A DNA stretch of 64,000 nucleotides, from NCBI RefSeq assembly GCF_023337795.1, contig NZ_JALIRS010000007.1, positions 124,001-188,000 on the forward strand. The letters are read 5' to 3'. The translations under genes were made by a program, and so were the position numbers. The notes beneath the pieces were generated by a model. That model was not told where the DNA came from. It worked only from the letters and a program-made list of their open reading frames with translations, and made no database searches. Positions 52,966 to 61,002 of the stretch are shown here, piece after piece; positions within the stretch are counted from its first letter, which is position 1; each line of letters starts with the position of its first letter. Source of the DNA: Lysinibacillus sp. BPa_S21. Its GTDB lineage: Bacteria; Bacillota; Bacilli; Bacillales_A; Planococcaceae.

Positions 52966-53901
52966 ATGAAATTTCATACATTAAAAAAAACGACTATCAA
53001 AATTTCTGAAATTGGCCTTGGGACGAATGCTGTAGGTGGCCATAACTTATATGAAAACTTGGATGAACAAAATGGGAAGGAACTAGTCTCGGCTGCACTT
53101 GACTTAGGGATAACTTTTTTTGATACAGCAGATATATATGGGAAAGGGCGTTCAGAAGAACTTGTTGGTGAAGTATTAAAAAACTACTCAAGGGAAGATT
53201 TCGTTTTAGCAACAAAAGGTGGTAGACATTGGTTTGAGGATGGTTCAGTAAAAACAAATAATCATCCGCAATTTTTACGAAGCGCACTTGAAAATAGCTT
53301 GAATCGACTACAGATGGATTATGTAGACCTTTATTATTTACACTTCCCAGACAACGAGACCCCTCTTGCGGAGGCGATTGGTGAATTATCTCGCTTAAAA
53401 GAAGAAGGAAAGATCCGAGCAATAGGTATTTCTAATGTAACACTAGATCAACTTATAGAAGCTAATGTGCACAATGATATTTCAGTATTACAATCTTCGT
53501 ACAATATGTTAAATCGTTCTTCAGAACAAGATTTATTGCCATACTGTGTAAAAAATGATATTTCTTTTGTTCCATACGGTCCACTTGCATACGGCCTACT
53601 TGGCGGAAAGTATACAAAAAACTTTAAGTTAGGTACCGGAGATTGGCGAATTTCGGATCCTTTATTCCAAGGCGAATTATTTGAACAAACTTTAGCAAAA
53701 GTGGATGCATTAAAGGGAATTGCAGAGGAAAAACAAACGACATTACCAAATCTTGCGCTTGCTTGGTTATTAGCTCAAGATGGCGTTGATGCCGTTATCC
53801 CAGGCGGGAAACAGAAGAGCCAGGTAGCTACCAACGTGAAAGCAAGCGATGTCCTATTAACAAACGAAGAGTTAGTGAATATAGAAAGAGTTTTAGCATA
53901 A
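52966..53901 (+). CDS. Aldo/keto reductase
   Basis: A 311-residue TIM-barrel oxidoreductase. The tetrad is visible in ITFFDTADIYGKGRSEELVG (Asp, Tyr), VLATKGGRHW (Lys) and YYLHFPDNE (His). DAVIPGGKQKSQVATN near the C-terminus is the NADP-binding end. This is the larger AKR subgroup (AKR11/13-like, IolS/YhdN type). AGAGGAGGTAGGAAT precedes the ATG. Downstream of an IclR regulator. The substrate is unknown. Confidence 0.92.
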   Translation: MKFHTLKKTTIKISEIGLGTNAVGGHNLYENLDEQNGKELVSAALDLGITFFDTADIYGKGRSEELVGEVLKNYSREDFVLATKGGRHWFEDGSVKTNNHPQFLRSALENSLNRLQMDYVDLYYLHFPDNETPLAEAIGELSRLKEEGKIRAIGISNVTLDQLIEANVHNDISVLQSSYNMLNRSSEQDLLPYCVKNDISFVPYGPLAYGLLGGKYTKNFKLGTGDWRISDPLFQGELFEQTLAKVDALKGIAEEKQTTLPNLALAWLLAQDGVDAVIPGGKQKSQVATNVKASDVLLTNEELVNIERVLA

Positions 53902-53903
53902 AA

Positions 53904-53948
53904 TAAAAATGCGAAAATGCTGTTATATCAACATTTTCGCATTTTTTT
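53904..53948. terminator. Bidirectional terminator
   Basis: AAAAATGCGAAAATG pairs perfectly with CATTTTCGCATTTTT between convergent genes. Confidence 0.88.
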
Positions 53949-54564
53949 ATTCTGGACGTTCTATCGCAAATATATCACCAATCTTTGCGTAATTCGAACC
54001 AGCTAATCTACTAACGGCTTTTAGTTCTCTTGGATCAATTCGCCCTTCATTATAAATGGCCTCATCTATATGATATTGTACGACTTCACCAATAAACAAA
54101 TCGCCTGTCTGCTCGTCCCCATTCATTAAAGGAATTGCCTGTACTAAACGGCATTCCATTCGAACCTTTGCCTCTTGAATACCCGGTACAGATATAAGCT
54201 GGCTATCGGCTAATGTAAATTGAGCTCGATCAATTTCGCTTTCTGTTACAGGTAAGGAAGCGGCTGTTTCATTCACCTGCTTCACATTATCCTCATCTAC
54301 AATATGCACAACAAATTGTTGCTGATGATGGATATGGCGAGCAGTATCTTTTAAGCGCCCATTTGGTCTTTGAACCGCCAGAGAAATCATCGGTGGATTT
54401 GATGACACAATATTAAAGAAACTAAAAGGTGCGCCATTGATGACCCCTTGCTCTGACTTGGTCGTAACAAAAGCAATTGGTCTCGGAATAATGCTACCAA
54501 TTAATAATTTATAGTTTTCACGCTCAGTATTTTTTGTAGGATCAATCGAAATCAAACGACTCAT
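53947..54564 (-). CDS. Flavin reductase-like (DIM6/NTAB) FMN-binding protein
   Basis: A 205-residue split-barrel flavoprotein. The FMN-binding pattern is visible in LLIGSIIPRPIAFVTTKSEQ, NGAPFSFFNIVSSNPPMISL and KDTARHIHHQQQFVVHIVDE. Family members supply reduced flavin or act as oxidoreductases. It starts 6 nt before the dioxygenase gene ends on the same strand and is the last gene of the quinone-stress operon. Confidence 0.9.
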   Translation of the reverse strand: MSRLISIDPTKNTERENYKLLIGSIIPRPIAFVTTKSEQGVINGAPFSFFNIVSSNPPMISLAVQRPNGRLKDTARHIHHQQQFVVHIVDEDNVKQVNETAASLPVTESEIDRAQFTLADSQLISVPGIQEAKVRMECRLVQAIPLMNGDEQTGDLFIGEVVQYHIDEAIYNEGRIDPRELKAVSRLAGSNYAKIGDIFAIERPE

Positions 54565-54569
54565 CCTCC

Positions 54570-55508
54570 TTAATCAAGCACACGCACTTCAATCGGAATT
54601 AATGTTCTTTCTAATTGTTCACGATGCTGTTCGTATTGAGCTGGTAACATTAATTGGCTACCCATAGTTTCAGGTGTTTCATCATGAGCGAATCCAGGTG
54701 GATCTGTCGCAATTTCAAATAAAATCTCACCAGGTTCACGGAAATAAATCGCATTAAAATAATTACGATCTTTCACTTCAGTTACATGTTGTCCATGATT
54801 CATGACATACTCTTGCCATTCTAGATGATCCGCATTATCCTGGGCTCTCCAGGCAATATGATGAACCGTTCCGACTCCCATTTGACCACGCATACCAGGA
54901 ACAACTTTTAAATCTACCGTATTGCCGATATCTGCGCTGGATTTATAACGAGTATACTCGCCTTCCGTTGCTACTTCCTCAAGCCCCATGACTTCAGTTA
55001 AGACCTTTGCCGTTTCTTCAGGGTGACTCGAATAAAGTGTTGCACCACCAAATCCTTTAATCGCCACCTCAGGAGTTACTTCGCCAAATGTCCATTCATT
55101 CCATTCACCTTCCGCACGTGCCACTAATTCAATATGAAGTCCGTGTGGATCATCAAATTGTATTACTTGTTCACCAAAGCGTTCAGCTTTTTGGAATGGA
55201 ATAGCGAATTTCGCAAGTCGATTAATCCAAAAAGGTAGTGCTCCCTCTGGTACAACATACGTAGTGACACCAACTTGACCATCACCAATGCGACCTTGAT
55301 AAGCATCTGCCCATGGGAAGAATGTAATAATTGTCCCCGGTTTACCACCTTTGTTACCGAAGTAAAGATGATATGTGCCTGGGTCATCGAAGTTTACTGT
55401 TTGTTTAACTAAACGTAAACCTAATACACCCGCATAAAAATCAATATTTTCTTGTGGATGCCCTACAATGGCAGTGATATGGTGAATACCCGCAGTATGT
55501 TTTTTCAT
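54570..55508 (-). CDS. mhqO: Ring-cleaving dioxygenase, VOC superfamily (MhqO-like)
   Basis: A 312-residue two-domain VOC dioxygenase; length equals B. subtilis MhqO/MhqA-type enzymes. The metal ligands are visible: His in GIHHITAIVG (first domain), His in VGTVHHIAWRAQD and Glu in EPGEILFEIATDPPG (second domain). These Fe(II) enzymes open catechol or hydroquinone rings. The start at 55508 follows GAAAGGGACTGTTAAC. It sits in an operon with an FMN reductase and a flavin reductase behind an MhqR-like operator, which supports a quinone detoxification role. Confidence 0.9.
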   Translation of the reverse strand: MKKHTAGIHHITAIVGHPQENIDFYAGVLGLRLVKQTVNFDDPGTYHLYFGNKGGKPGTIITFFPWADAYQGRIGDGQVGVTTYVVPEGALPFWINRLAKFAIPFQKAERFGEQVIQFDDPHGLHIELVARAEGEWNEWTFGEVTPEVAIKGFGGATLYSSHPEETAKVLTEVMGLEEVATEGEYTRYKSSADIGNTVDLKVVPGMRGQMGVGTVHHIAWRAQDNADHLEWQEYVMNHGQHVTEVKDRNYFNAIYFREPGEILFEIATDPPGFAHDETPETMGSQLMLPAQYEQHREQLERTLIPIEVRVLD

Positions 55509-55581
55509 GTTAACAGTCCCTTTCATGATAAATGTATTTCTCACCTATACTTTATCCAATAACGTTCTACCTCAATCTTGA

Positions 55582-56175
55582 TTAACGAATTGTATATAAA
55601 GCTTTTGACCAAGGAATTAATTGATCTAACATTTGGTTAACAGAATCTGTTTGTACTTCTTTTGGTTTGAAGTCAGTACCATTTTCAAAGTCTGTGAATA
55701 GTGACAATGCTGGATGTACACGTACATCTGCAATTAAAAGTTCACCCATAATACCACGTAAATGTTCAGCTGCACGTGCACCACCTACAGAACCATACGA
55801 TACAATACCTGCAGCTTTGTTATTCCATTCTACACGTAAATAATCTAGTGCATTTTTGAGAGCACCTGTAATAGAGTGATTGTACTCTTGTACGATAAAT
55901 ACAAATCCATCTTGTTTTGTAACAATTTCTGACCAAGCTTGAGCGCCTGAAGCGTCTTGTCCTGGTTCACCTAGTAAAGGTAATTTGTAATCTGCAATAT
56001 CAATAATTGTATAGTTAGCATCGCCTCGTTGATCTGCGATTTCTTTTACCCATTGTGCTACTTGTGGACTAACACGACCTTCACGTGTTGATCCGATAAT
56101 AATCCCGATATTTAATTCTGCCATTGTTTTTTCCTCCTCTTTTTTTGAAGCAAATAATTTATTTAAAAAACCCAT
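55582..56175 (-). CDS. NADPH-dependent FMN reductase / quinone reductase-like flavoprotein
   Basis: A 197-residue flavodoxin-like reductase. GIIIGSTREGRVSPQVAQWV binds the FMN phosphate, VQEYNHSITGALKNALD contacts the isoalloxazine ring and SYGSVGGARAAEHLRGIM forms the third loop. Two good starts exist: ATG at 56175 behind AAGGAGGTAATCATA, giving a lysine/glutamate-rich leader, and ATG at 56124 behind AGAGGAGGAAAAAAC, giving a normal family N-terminus. It is the first gene of the operon with MhqO-like dioxygenase. Confidence 0.9.
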   Translation of the reverse strand: MGFLNKLFASKKEEEKTMAELNIGIIIGSTREGRVSPQVAQWVKEIADQRGDANYTIIDIADYKLPLLGEPGQDASGAQAWSEIVTKQDGFVFIVQEYNHSITGALKNALDYLRVEWNNKAAGIVSYGSVGGARAAEHLRGIMGELLIADVRVHPALSLFTDFENGTDFKPKEVQTDSVNQMLDQLIPWSKALYTIR

Positions 56176-56256
56176 TATGATTACCTCCTTATGATGAAAA
56201 GTAAAACTTTTCTACATGGATTAAAAGGTTCGAATTCATTTATCTTGAATTTAGTT

Positions 56257-56274
56257 ATCTTGAATTCGAGATAA
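56257..56274. promoter_or_regulatory. MhqR-like operator
   Basis: TATCTTGAATTCGAGATA is a palindrome with one mismatch and matches the B. subtilis MhqR operator as I recall it (TATCTCGAATTCGAGATA). A partial copy (TTATCTTGAATTT) lies at about 56240. Both lie 65-135 bp before the FMN reductase start. Confidence 0.75.
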
Positions 56275-56390
56275 TAATAACACGACGGTTTAATTTACGT
56301 CAACAAGTTTGTTTAATGTTTTAAAAAAAGCAGAGATGTTATCATAAAAACATCTCTGCTTTGCTTAATTAATATAGCTCATCACTATAA

Positions 56391-56530
56391 CGAGTGGTTG
56401 ATTTCCGTTCCGACTGGGCGCTTTCCTGGGGGCGTCCGATGAGCCGCTTCACTCGCGTTGCTCGCTCCAGGGTCTCATCTGTGACGCTGATCCCCCAAGG
56501 AGTCGCCCAGTCTCCACTCCAATCAACTTA
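56391..56530 (+). repeat. Dispersed palindromic repeat, complete copy
   Basis: The left arm (56394-56432, GTGGTTGATTTCCGTTCCG...CCTGGGGG) and right arm (56492-56530) form an imperfect inverted repeat of ~39 bp, sharing GTTGATT, GACTGGGCG and TGGGGG blocks. The core holds GATGAG/CTCATC and CGCTTC-rich sequence. The right end lies 2 bp from the stop codon of the yunG-type pseudogene. Confidence 0.88.
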
Positions 56531-56532
56531 TT

Positions 56533-56876
56533 TTACATCACATATACCATCCCCAACTTTTGGTGAGTAGCTTTAAATTCAAAAATAAACAAAGGTGGAT
56601 TTTCATCTGGAATAACACTTTCGCTCCCTAGCTCTTTCTTAAATTTGTTCGAAAATTGTTCTTGTGTAAAATCCTTTCTTTCCCCATTTAGGATATTATA
56701 GAAATGCCAACCTTCATCAAGCCACGTTTTATAGATTTCGCCTCTAAGAATATTATTTACAACTAATGCTGTGACTCCGCATTGGCCTTTTGCAGGATTA
56801 TCTATACTCCATTTTGAGCTAGATTGAATGGACCAGGATTTTTTAAAGCTCTTAACACTTCATTTTCTGTATACAT
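56533..56876 (-). pseudogene. yunG-family pseudogene (single-base frameshift)
   Basis: The frame opens MYTENEVLRALKNPGPFN and then stops, while the shifted frame continues SSKWSIDNPAKGQCGVTALV, GEIYKTWLDEGWHFYNILNG and ERKDFTQEQFSNKFKKELG to the stop at 56533. A run of six A residues on the minus strand (T6 at 56839-56844) lies at the junction; one extra A would restore LKKSWSIQSSSKW and a continuous 114-residue YunG-like protein. It is therefore a frameshifted gene or a sequencing error. Confidence 0.8.
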
Positions 56877-56897
56877 TCTTCAGCGTCCTTTTCTACC

Positions 56898-57476
56898 TTA
56901 ATATGGGATGTCATCGATTTTAATAGGCGTTGTTCTACCTAAAAGCCAATCATCTTTGATTGCACCATAAACAATACTATCTGTTACAGTACCATCTGCG
57001 TTCTCCCAAGCATTTCTTAAATAGCCCTCTTTTACAAAGCCAGCTTTCGCAAAACATTTCCTCATTCCTATATTATCAACTCTCGTATAACCTTCGATAC
57101 GAATCTTATCTTTTTCTCCAAACAGGTAATCTTGTAACCAACGGAGGATTTTTACTCCGTATCCTTTTCCTCTATAACGCGTATCTAAACGGATATCGAA
57201 TAACGGGATCGTATCACTTATATCATGAATGATAATAATCCCGACCTTTTCTTCATTATCAATTAGCCAATGTGTTTCCCGATCGCTATGATAGTATCCT
57301 TCTGCATACGCTTTTCGAACGGATTCTTCTTTTAAATTTTGATCGGTATGATAAATCCACTTATTTTGAGTTAATAATTCTACCAAATTTTCTATTTCAT
57401 CTTCGAATAGTTTATAGTCCAATTCGTATAATCTCCCGAAAGTTTTGATTTTGAAGTGTAAAAGGGAAGTCATCAT
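56898..57476 (-). CDS. GNAT-family N-acetyltransferase (RimJ/RimL-like)
   Basis: About 190 residues, with the acetyl-CoA motif IRLDTRYRGKGYGVKILRWL and the C-terminal VDNIGMRKCFAKAGFVKEGY plus YLRNAWENADGTVTDSIVYG, typical of the RimJ/RimL subgroup. The start is uncertain: the double ATG at 57476 has no clear ribosome binding site and the open frame continues to 57536. The yunG-type pseudogene follows 21 nt downstream on the same strand, so they were probably an operon. Confidence 0.8.
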   Translation of the reverse strand: MMTSLLHFKIKTFGRLYELDYKLFEDEIENLVELLTQNKWIYHTDQNLKEESVRKAYAEGYYHSDRETHWLIDNEEKVGIIIIHDISDTIPLFDIRLDTRYRGKGYGVKILRWLQDYLFGEKDKIRIEGYTRVDNIGMRKCFAKAGFVKEGYLRNAWENADGTVTDSIVYGAIKDDWLLGRTTPIKIDDIPY

Positions 57477-57629
57477 ATGCAAAACATCATATACTGCTTT
57501 TAAAAACAATGTTCTTTCGAATAGTATACACAACAAATATCATATACTATGAAAAAGTGTATATTTTTGTTAAATTTAATTTTTGGATTAAAGGTCATGA
57601 TTATGAAAGAAAAATTTCGGAGGAAATAG

Positions 57630-59108
57630 GTGAAAACAACAATGAAAAAAAGTTCCCTTTATAAAACTATATTAATATGTTTAATATTAATTCCACTCTA
57701 TCTATTTCAACCAGTCTCACAAATCTCCGCAAAAGAAGCAGGACGAGACATTAAGAGTACTATAGATAAGTATGTTGAAAAATTTTTAGAAGAGCAGCGA
57801 ATTCCAGGGGCATCTATTGCTATTGTTCATAAAAATGATATCTATTATTCCAAATCGTGGGGCGTAACCGGAGAATCTAAAGAAAAGGTAACTGCTGAAA
57901 CTCCATTTGTAGTCGGCTCTATTAGTAAATCATTGACAGGCTTAGGCATCATGAGGCTGGTTGATGCAGGCATCATTCAATTAGATGACCCCGTGCAAAA
58001 GTATATGCCGTGGTTTACCCTGCAAGATCAACAAGCCGCTTCTCAAATAACAATTAAACAGTTACTTACGCAAACAAGTGGGATAAGCACTTATTCTGGC
58101 TTAGCTATATCGGACAAGGAATCGAAAGATTTAAGTGCTATAAAGGACAATGTAGAAAGCTTATCGAATGTGAAGCTGACTGCTGCTCCTGGAGAAAAAC
58201 ATCAGTATAGTAATGCTAACTTTTCTATTCTTGGCGCTCTCATCGAAGAAGTGACCCATCAAACATTTTCTGAATTTATGGAGGAACAAGTTTTTTCTCC
58301 ATTAGGGATGAAAAATGCAGCCGCTAATAGTAGCATGGCCTATGAAAAAGGATACTTATCTGGCTATCAATCATGGCTCGGTCACCCTGTAAAAAGTGCA
58401 GTCACATATGATAATGGTGGGACACCATATGGATATATTACTGCAAGTGCATCAGATATGGTGCAGTATATTAATCTTCTAAGTCAACATGAGCATAACA
58501 ATTTTTTGAGCAAAAATGCGATAAACCTTTATATATCGCCATTGGTTCAAACTAGTAAGTATCGATATTACGGCCTAGGTGTACGAATCTCATATCCAGA
58601 ATCTAAAGAAGAGATGATATGGCATTCCGGTTCAAATCCTGACGCACGCTCAGAAGTATTTTATCTACCTGAAACCGATTGGGGCGGTGTGATTCTCACT
58701 AATAAAAGTCATATATTAGAGGAAGAGTCACTTCTATACTTGAAACAAGGGATTATCGATATTTTAAAAGGAAAAGAGCCCGTTGACGCACCTCCATATA
58801 AACCAACATTTCAAGTCATAACAATTGCTATAATATGTTTACTTTTTGTGATGTTTATCTATCTTCTATTAAAGGTTAAAACGAGTAAAAGAAGAGTGTC
58901 GGGTATATTCGGTTTTTTACTTTTAGTTTTGGCCATAATCACCATTCCATTATTAAGCTATAACACAGAAACACCTTGGCACACTATTCGATATTTTGCT
59001 CCTGATATTGCATTTTTGGCCATAGCCCTGGTGACCCTTTTATCATTGAATGGCTTATTATCTATATATATTTCGGTTAAACGACGACAAAAAAGACAAC
59101 TTCTCTAA
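57630..59108 (+). CDS. Membrane-anchored serine hydrolase (class C beta-lactamase/PBP4* type)
   Basis: A 492-residue exported protein. The N-terminal signal segment lies at residues 10-30. The serine hydrolase motifs are VGSISKSLTGLG (catalytic Ser-x-x-Lys), HQYSNANFSILG (Tyr-x-Asn) and WHSGSNPDAR (His-x-Gly). The C-terminus carries three membrane helices (VITIAIICLLFVMFIYLLL and two more). Such proteins act as esterases, D-aminopeptidases or penicillin-binding proteins, rarely as true beta-lactamases. The GTG start follows GGAGGAAATAG. It is a single gene. Confidence 0.88.
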   Translation: MKTTMKKSSLYKTILICLILIPLYLFQPVSQISAKEAGRDIKSTIDKYVEKFLEEQRIPGASIAIVHKNDIYYSKSWGVTGESKEKVTAETPFVVGSISKSLTGLGIMRLVDAGIIQLDDPVQKYMPWFTLQDQQAASQITIKQLLTQTSGISTYSGLAISDKESKDLSAIKDNVESLSNVKLTAAPGEKHQYSNANFSILGALIEEVTHQTFSEFMEEQVFSPLGMKNAAANSSMAYEKGYLSGYQSWLGHPVKSAVTYDNGGTPYGYITASASDMVQYINLLSQHEHNNFLSKNAINLYISPLVQTSKYRYYGLGVRISYPESKEEMIWHSGSNPDARSEVFYLPETDWGGVILTNKSHILEEESLLYLKQGIIDILKGKEPVDAPPYKPTFQVITIAIICLLFVMFIYLLLKVKTSKRRVSGIFGFLLLVLAIITIPLLSYNTETPWHTIRYFAPDIAFLAIALVTLLSLNGLLSIYISVKRRQKRQLL

Positions 59109-59124
59109 GTAGGAGTTGTCTTTT
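59091..59124. terminator. Terminator overlapping the serine hydrolase stop
   Basis: AAAAGACAACT pairs with AGTTGTCTTTT; the stop codon at 59106-59108 lies in the loop. Confidence 0.8.
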
Positions 59125-59151
59125 GTATGATCGGGAAAAAGGTTATATTGA

Positions 59152-59715
59152 TTATTCATTGCCCTGACCATAGTCCGCTTCCGAGGCCATAGCGTCTGTT
59201 TTCGTAACATGTACCGTACCGAACGGATGGTTTGGAGGAGCGTATATTGAATAAAGTTTTAGTGGCACATTCCCTGTATTCGTGACGTTATGCCATGTTC
59301 CAGCAGGCACTACTACAGCATAATTTTCATTGACCTTTCTTTCATAGTTTAAATTATTTTTACTTGGGCCCATTTGAGCAAGTCCCTCACCCTCTTCAAT
59401 ATATAACAATTGATCAACATTTGGGTGTACTTCTAAACCGATATTATCACCAACATTAATACTCATTAACGTAATCTGCAAATTTTTTCCCGTCCACAGA
59501 GCCGTACGATAAGTATCGTTTTGCTTCGCTGCACCTTCAAGATTGATGACAAGTGGCTGAGCCCCATAATCTTTTAATTCCATTCTTCCACCATCGGAAA
59601 AACGGGAAGGTTCCACTCTGTTCGCATACCCTACCTGATAAGGAGGTGGCCAATAAACAAGTTGCTCTCCATAGTTATACATAGGCACGTTTCCGTAATA
59701 AGGAATGTAGTACAT
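59152..59715 (-). CDS. Cupin-domain protein with Tyr/Pro-rich N-terminus
   Basis: A 187-residue protein. The N-terminal ~45 residues are Tyr/Pro-rich (MYYIPYYGNVPMYNYGEQLV), followed by a single cupin barrel with GLEVHPNVDQLLYIEEGEG and PAGTWHNVTNTGNVPLKLYS, which contain the usual His and Glu metal ligands. Tyr/Pro-rich leaders occur in spore-associated proteins, so a coat role is possible but not shown. GTGAGGGGATTGAGAAA precedes the start at 59715. Confidence 0.82.
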   Translation of the reverse strand: MYYIPYYGNVPMYNYGEQLVYWPPPYQVGYANRVEPSRFSDGGRMELKDYGAQPLVINLEGAAKQNDTYRTALWTGKNLQITLMSINVGDNIGLEVHPNVDQLLYIEEGEGLAQMGPSKNNLNYERKVNENYAVVVPAGTWHNVTNTGNVPLKLYSIYAPPNHPFGTVHVTKTDAMASEADYGQGNE

Positions 59716-59824
59716 TTTCTCAATCCCCTCACACATTATAAGGTTATCCTATGCAACTTGTTCTAGAAATGTACTTATACGTACTTCCATCCTATATACT
59801 GCTAAAATTAAACAATATAATTTT

Positions 59825-60040
59825 TTACTCAAAAGTATCCTCAGCATACTCTAAAATATCACCAGGTTGGCAATCTAATGCTTTACAAATTGCATTTAAC
59901 GTAGAAAAACGTATTGCCTTTACCTTCCCCGTTTTTAAATTCGATAAATTGACAATCGATATATCTACTGCTTCCGCAAGCTCACTTAATTGCATTTTCC
60001 TATCTGCCAATACACGATCCAATCTCACGATAATCGTCAA
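59825..60040 (-). CDS. yozG: YozG-like XRE-family HTH regulator
   Basis: A 71-residue Cro/C1-type DNA-binding protein. The helix-turn-helix is visible in QLSELAEAVDISIVNLSNLK, and the end STLNAICKALDCQPGDILEY is characteristic of the YozG/HTH_26 group. TTG at 60040 lies behind GGAAGTG, giving the usual family N-terminus TIIVRLDRVLADRKM; a GTG 9 nt upstream is also open. It is co-transcribed with the DUF2975 gene, as yoaS-yozG are in B. subtilis. Confidence 0.85.
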   Translation of the reverse strand: MTIIVRLDRVLADRKMQLSELAEAVDISIVNLSNLKTGKVKAIRFSTLNAICKALDCQPGDILEYAEDTFE

Positions 60041-60052
60041 TTTCTTCACTTC

Positions 60053-60691
60053 CTATACTGTTGCATCATACTCTTCTTGCAAAAAAGAGCCATATCTAAA
60101 TATCCTACCAATTGTCCAAACTATAAAACTACATAGTAGTATGCTCCAATTTATATCAAAAAATCTAAAAGATACGGTTTGAATCCATTCAATATTGTCT
60201 AATTCATGATTATTTATAAGCATATGTAGTACCGTTGAAACTAGGTATGCTTGAACCGTATTACTTAAAACACTTAAAATTAACAAACTATATCCCACTA
60301 ACTCTATTCTTTTACTATTTCTGAGAGTAAATACATCCCCAACAATTGCCGATTTAACAAACTTCCATAATAAAATAAAAATTGACAGAACAATCAACGT
60401 AAAGATCATCAAAAGTAACATTAATACGATTGCTTCACTTTTATCATAAATAAAATTACTCATTACATCTTTATTAAGAAAAACAGTCATTCCATTAAAA
60501 TTAAAAGAAATGTCAATGTTAGAATCTAAAACCCATTTAATAATCTTCTCACCCGAGACTGTTAATGCTACAACGAATAAACCAAAGAGTACTAAAACAC
60601 ATGATGATATGATGCTTATAGTAGCGATTAATAATACATTTAATATTCTCAAACTCATCTTCATAGTACGAATTGCTAAAGATTGATCCAT
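60053..60691 (-). CDS. yoaS: DUF2975 (YoaS-like) membrane protein
   Basis: A 212-residue protein with four predicted helices. The DUF2975 signature includes LLMIFTLIVLSIFILLWKFV, TLRNSKRIELVGYSLLILSV and ILLCSFIVWTIGRIFRYGSF with the terminal FLQEEYDATV. It precedes the small XRE gene by 4 nt, the conserved pairing in which membrane protein and regulator probably sense an unknown signal together. The start at 60691 follows AAGGAGTGTTAGC. Confidence 0.87.
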   Translation of the reverse strand: MDQSLAIRTMKMSLRILNVLLIATISIISSCVLVLFGLFVVALTVSGEKIIKWVLDSNIDISFNFNGMTVFLNKDVMSNFIYDKSEAIVLMLLLMIFTLIVLSIFILLWKFVKSAIVGDVFTLRNSKRIELVGYSLLILSVLSNTVQAYLVSTVLHMLINNHELDNIEWIQTVSFRFFDINWSILLCSFIVWTIGRIFRYGSFLQEEYDATV

Positions 60692-61002
60692 AACTGCTGC
60701 TAACACTCCTTATCATTTGTTTTAAAGATATCCCTTCCCCCAATTCACATCCTCTTTTTAAAACAACTCTAACGGTCTAATTTTAAGTTCGGATATAGTA
60801 TATATTATAAGCTGATTTCAGCTTGATTCCACATAACTGTTTAATAGCAGCGATTATTTTCAATTCGACTTTTTCTCTAATAAAGGACATACTAACAAGT
60901 ATAGATTTATCATAAACGAACATTCCAAAAAGTATATAAAATGTCTAGAACTTGATATAGTATGTATTTAGGAAAAAATCAATTTGTTGTGGTGGTGTAT
61001 AT
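60692..61002. other. Divergent intergenic region
   Basis: About 310 bp between the YoaS-like and YitT-like genes, AT-rich with weak dyads. No gene was seen. Confidence 0.5.

Noticed and set aside
56533..56876. Programmed frameshifting in the yunG-type gene
   Set aside because: An A6 run alone without a slippery heptamer followed by a structure is not enough; simple indel or sequencing error is more economical.
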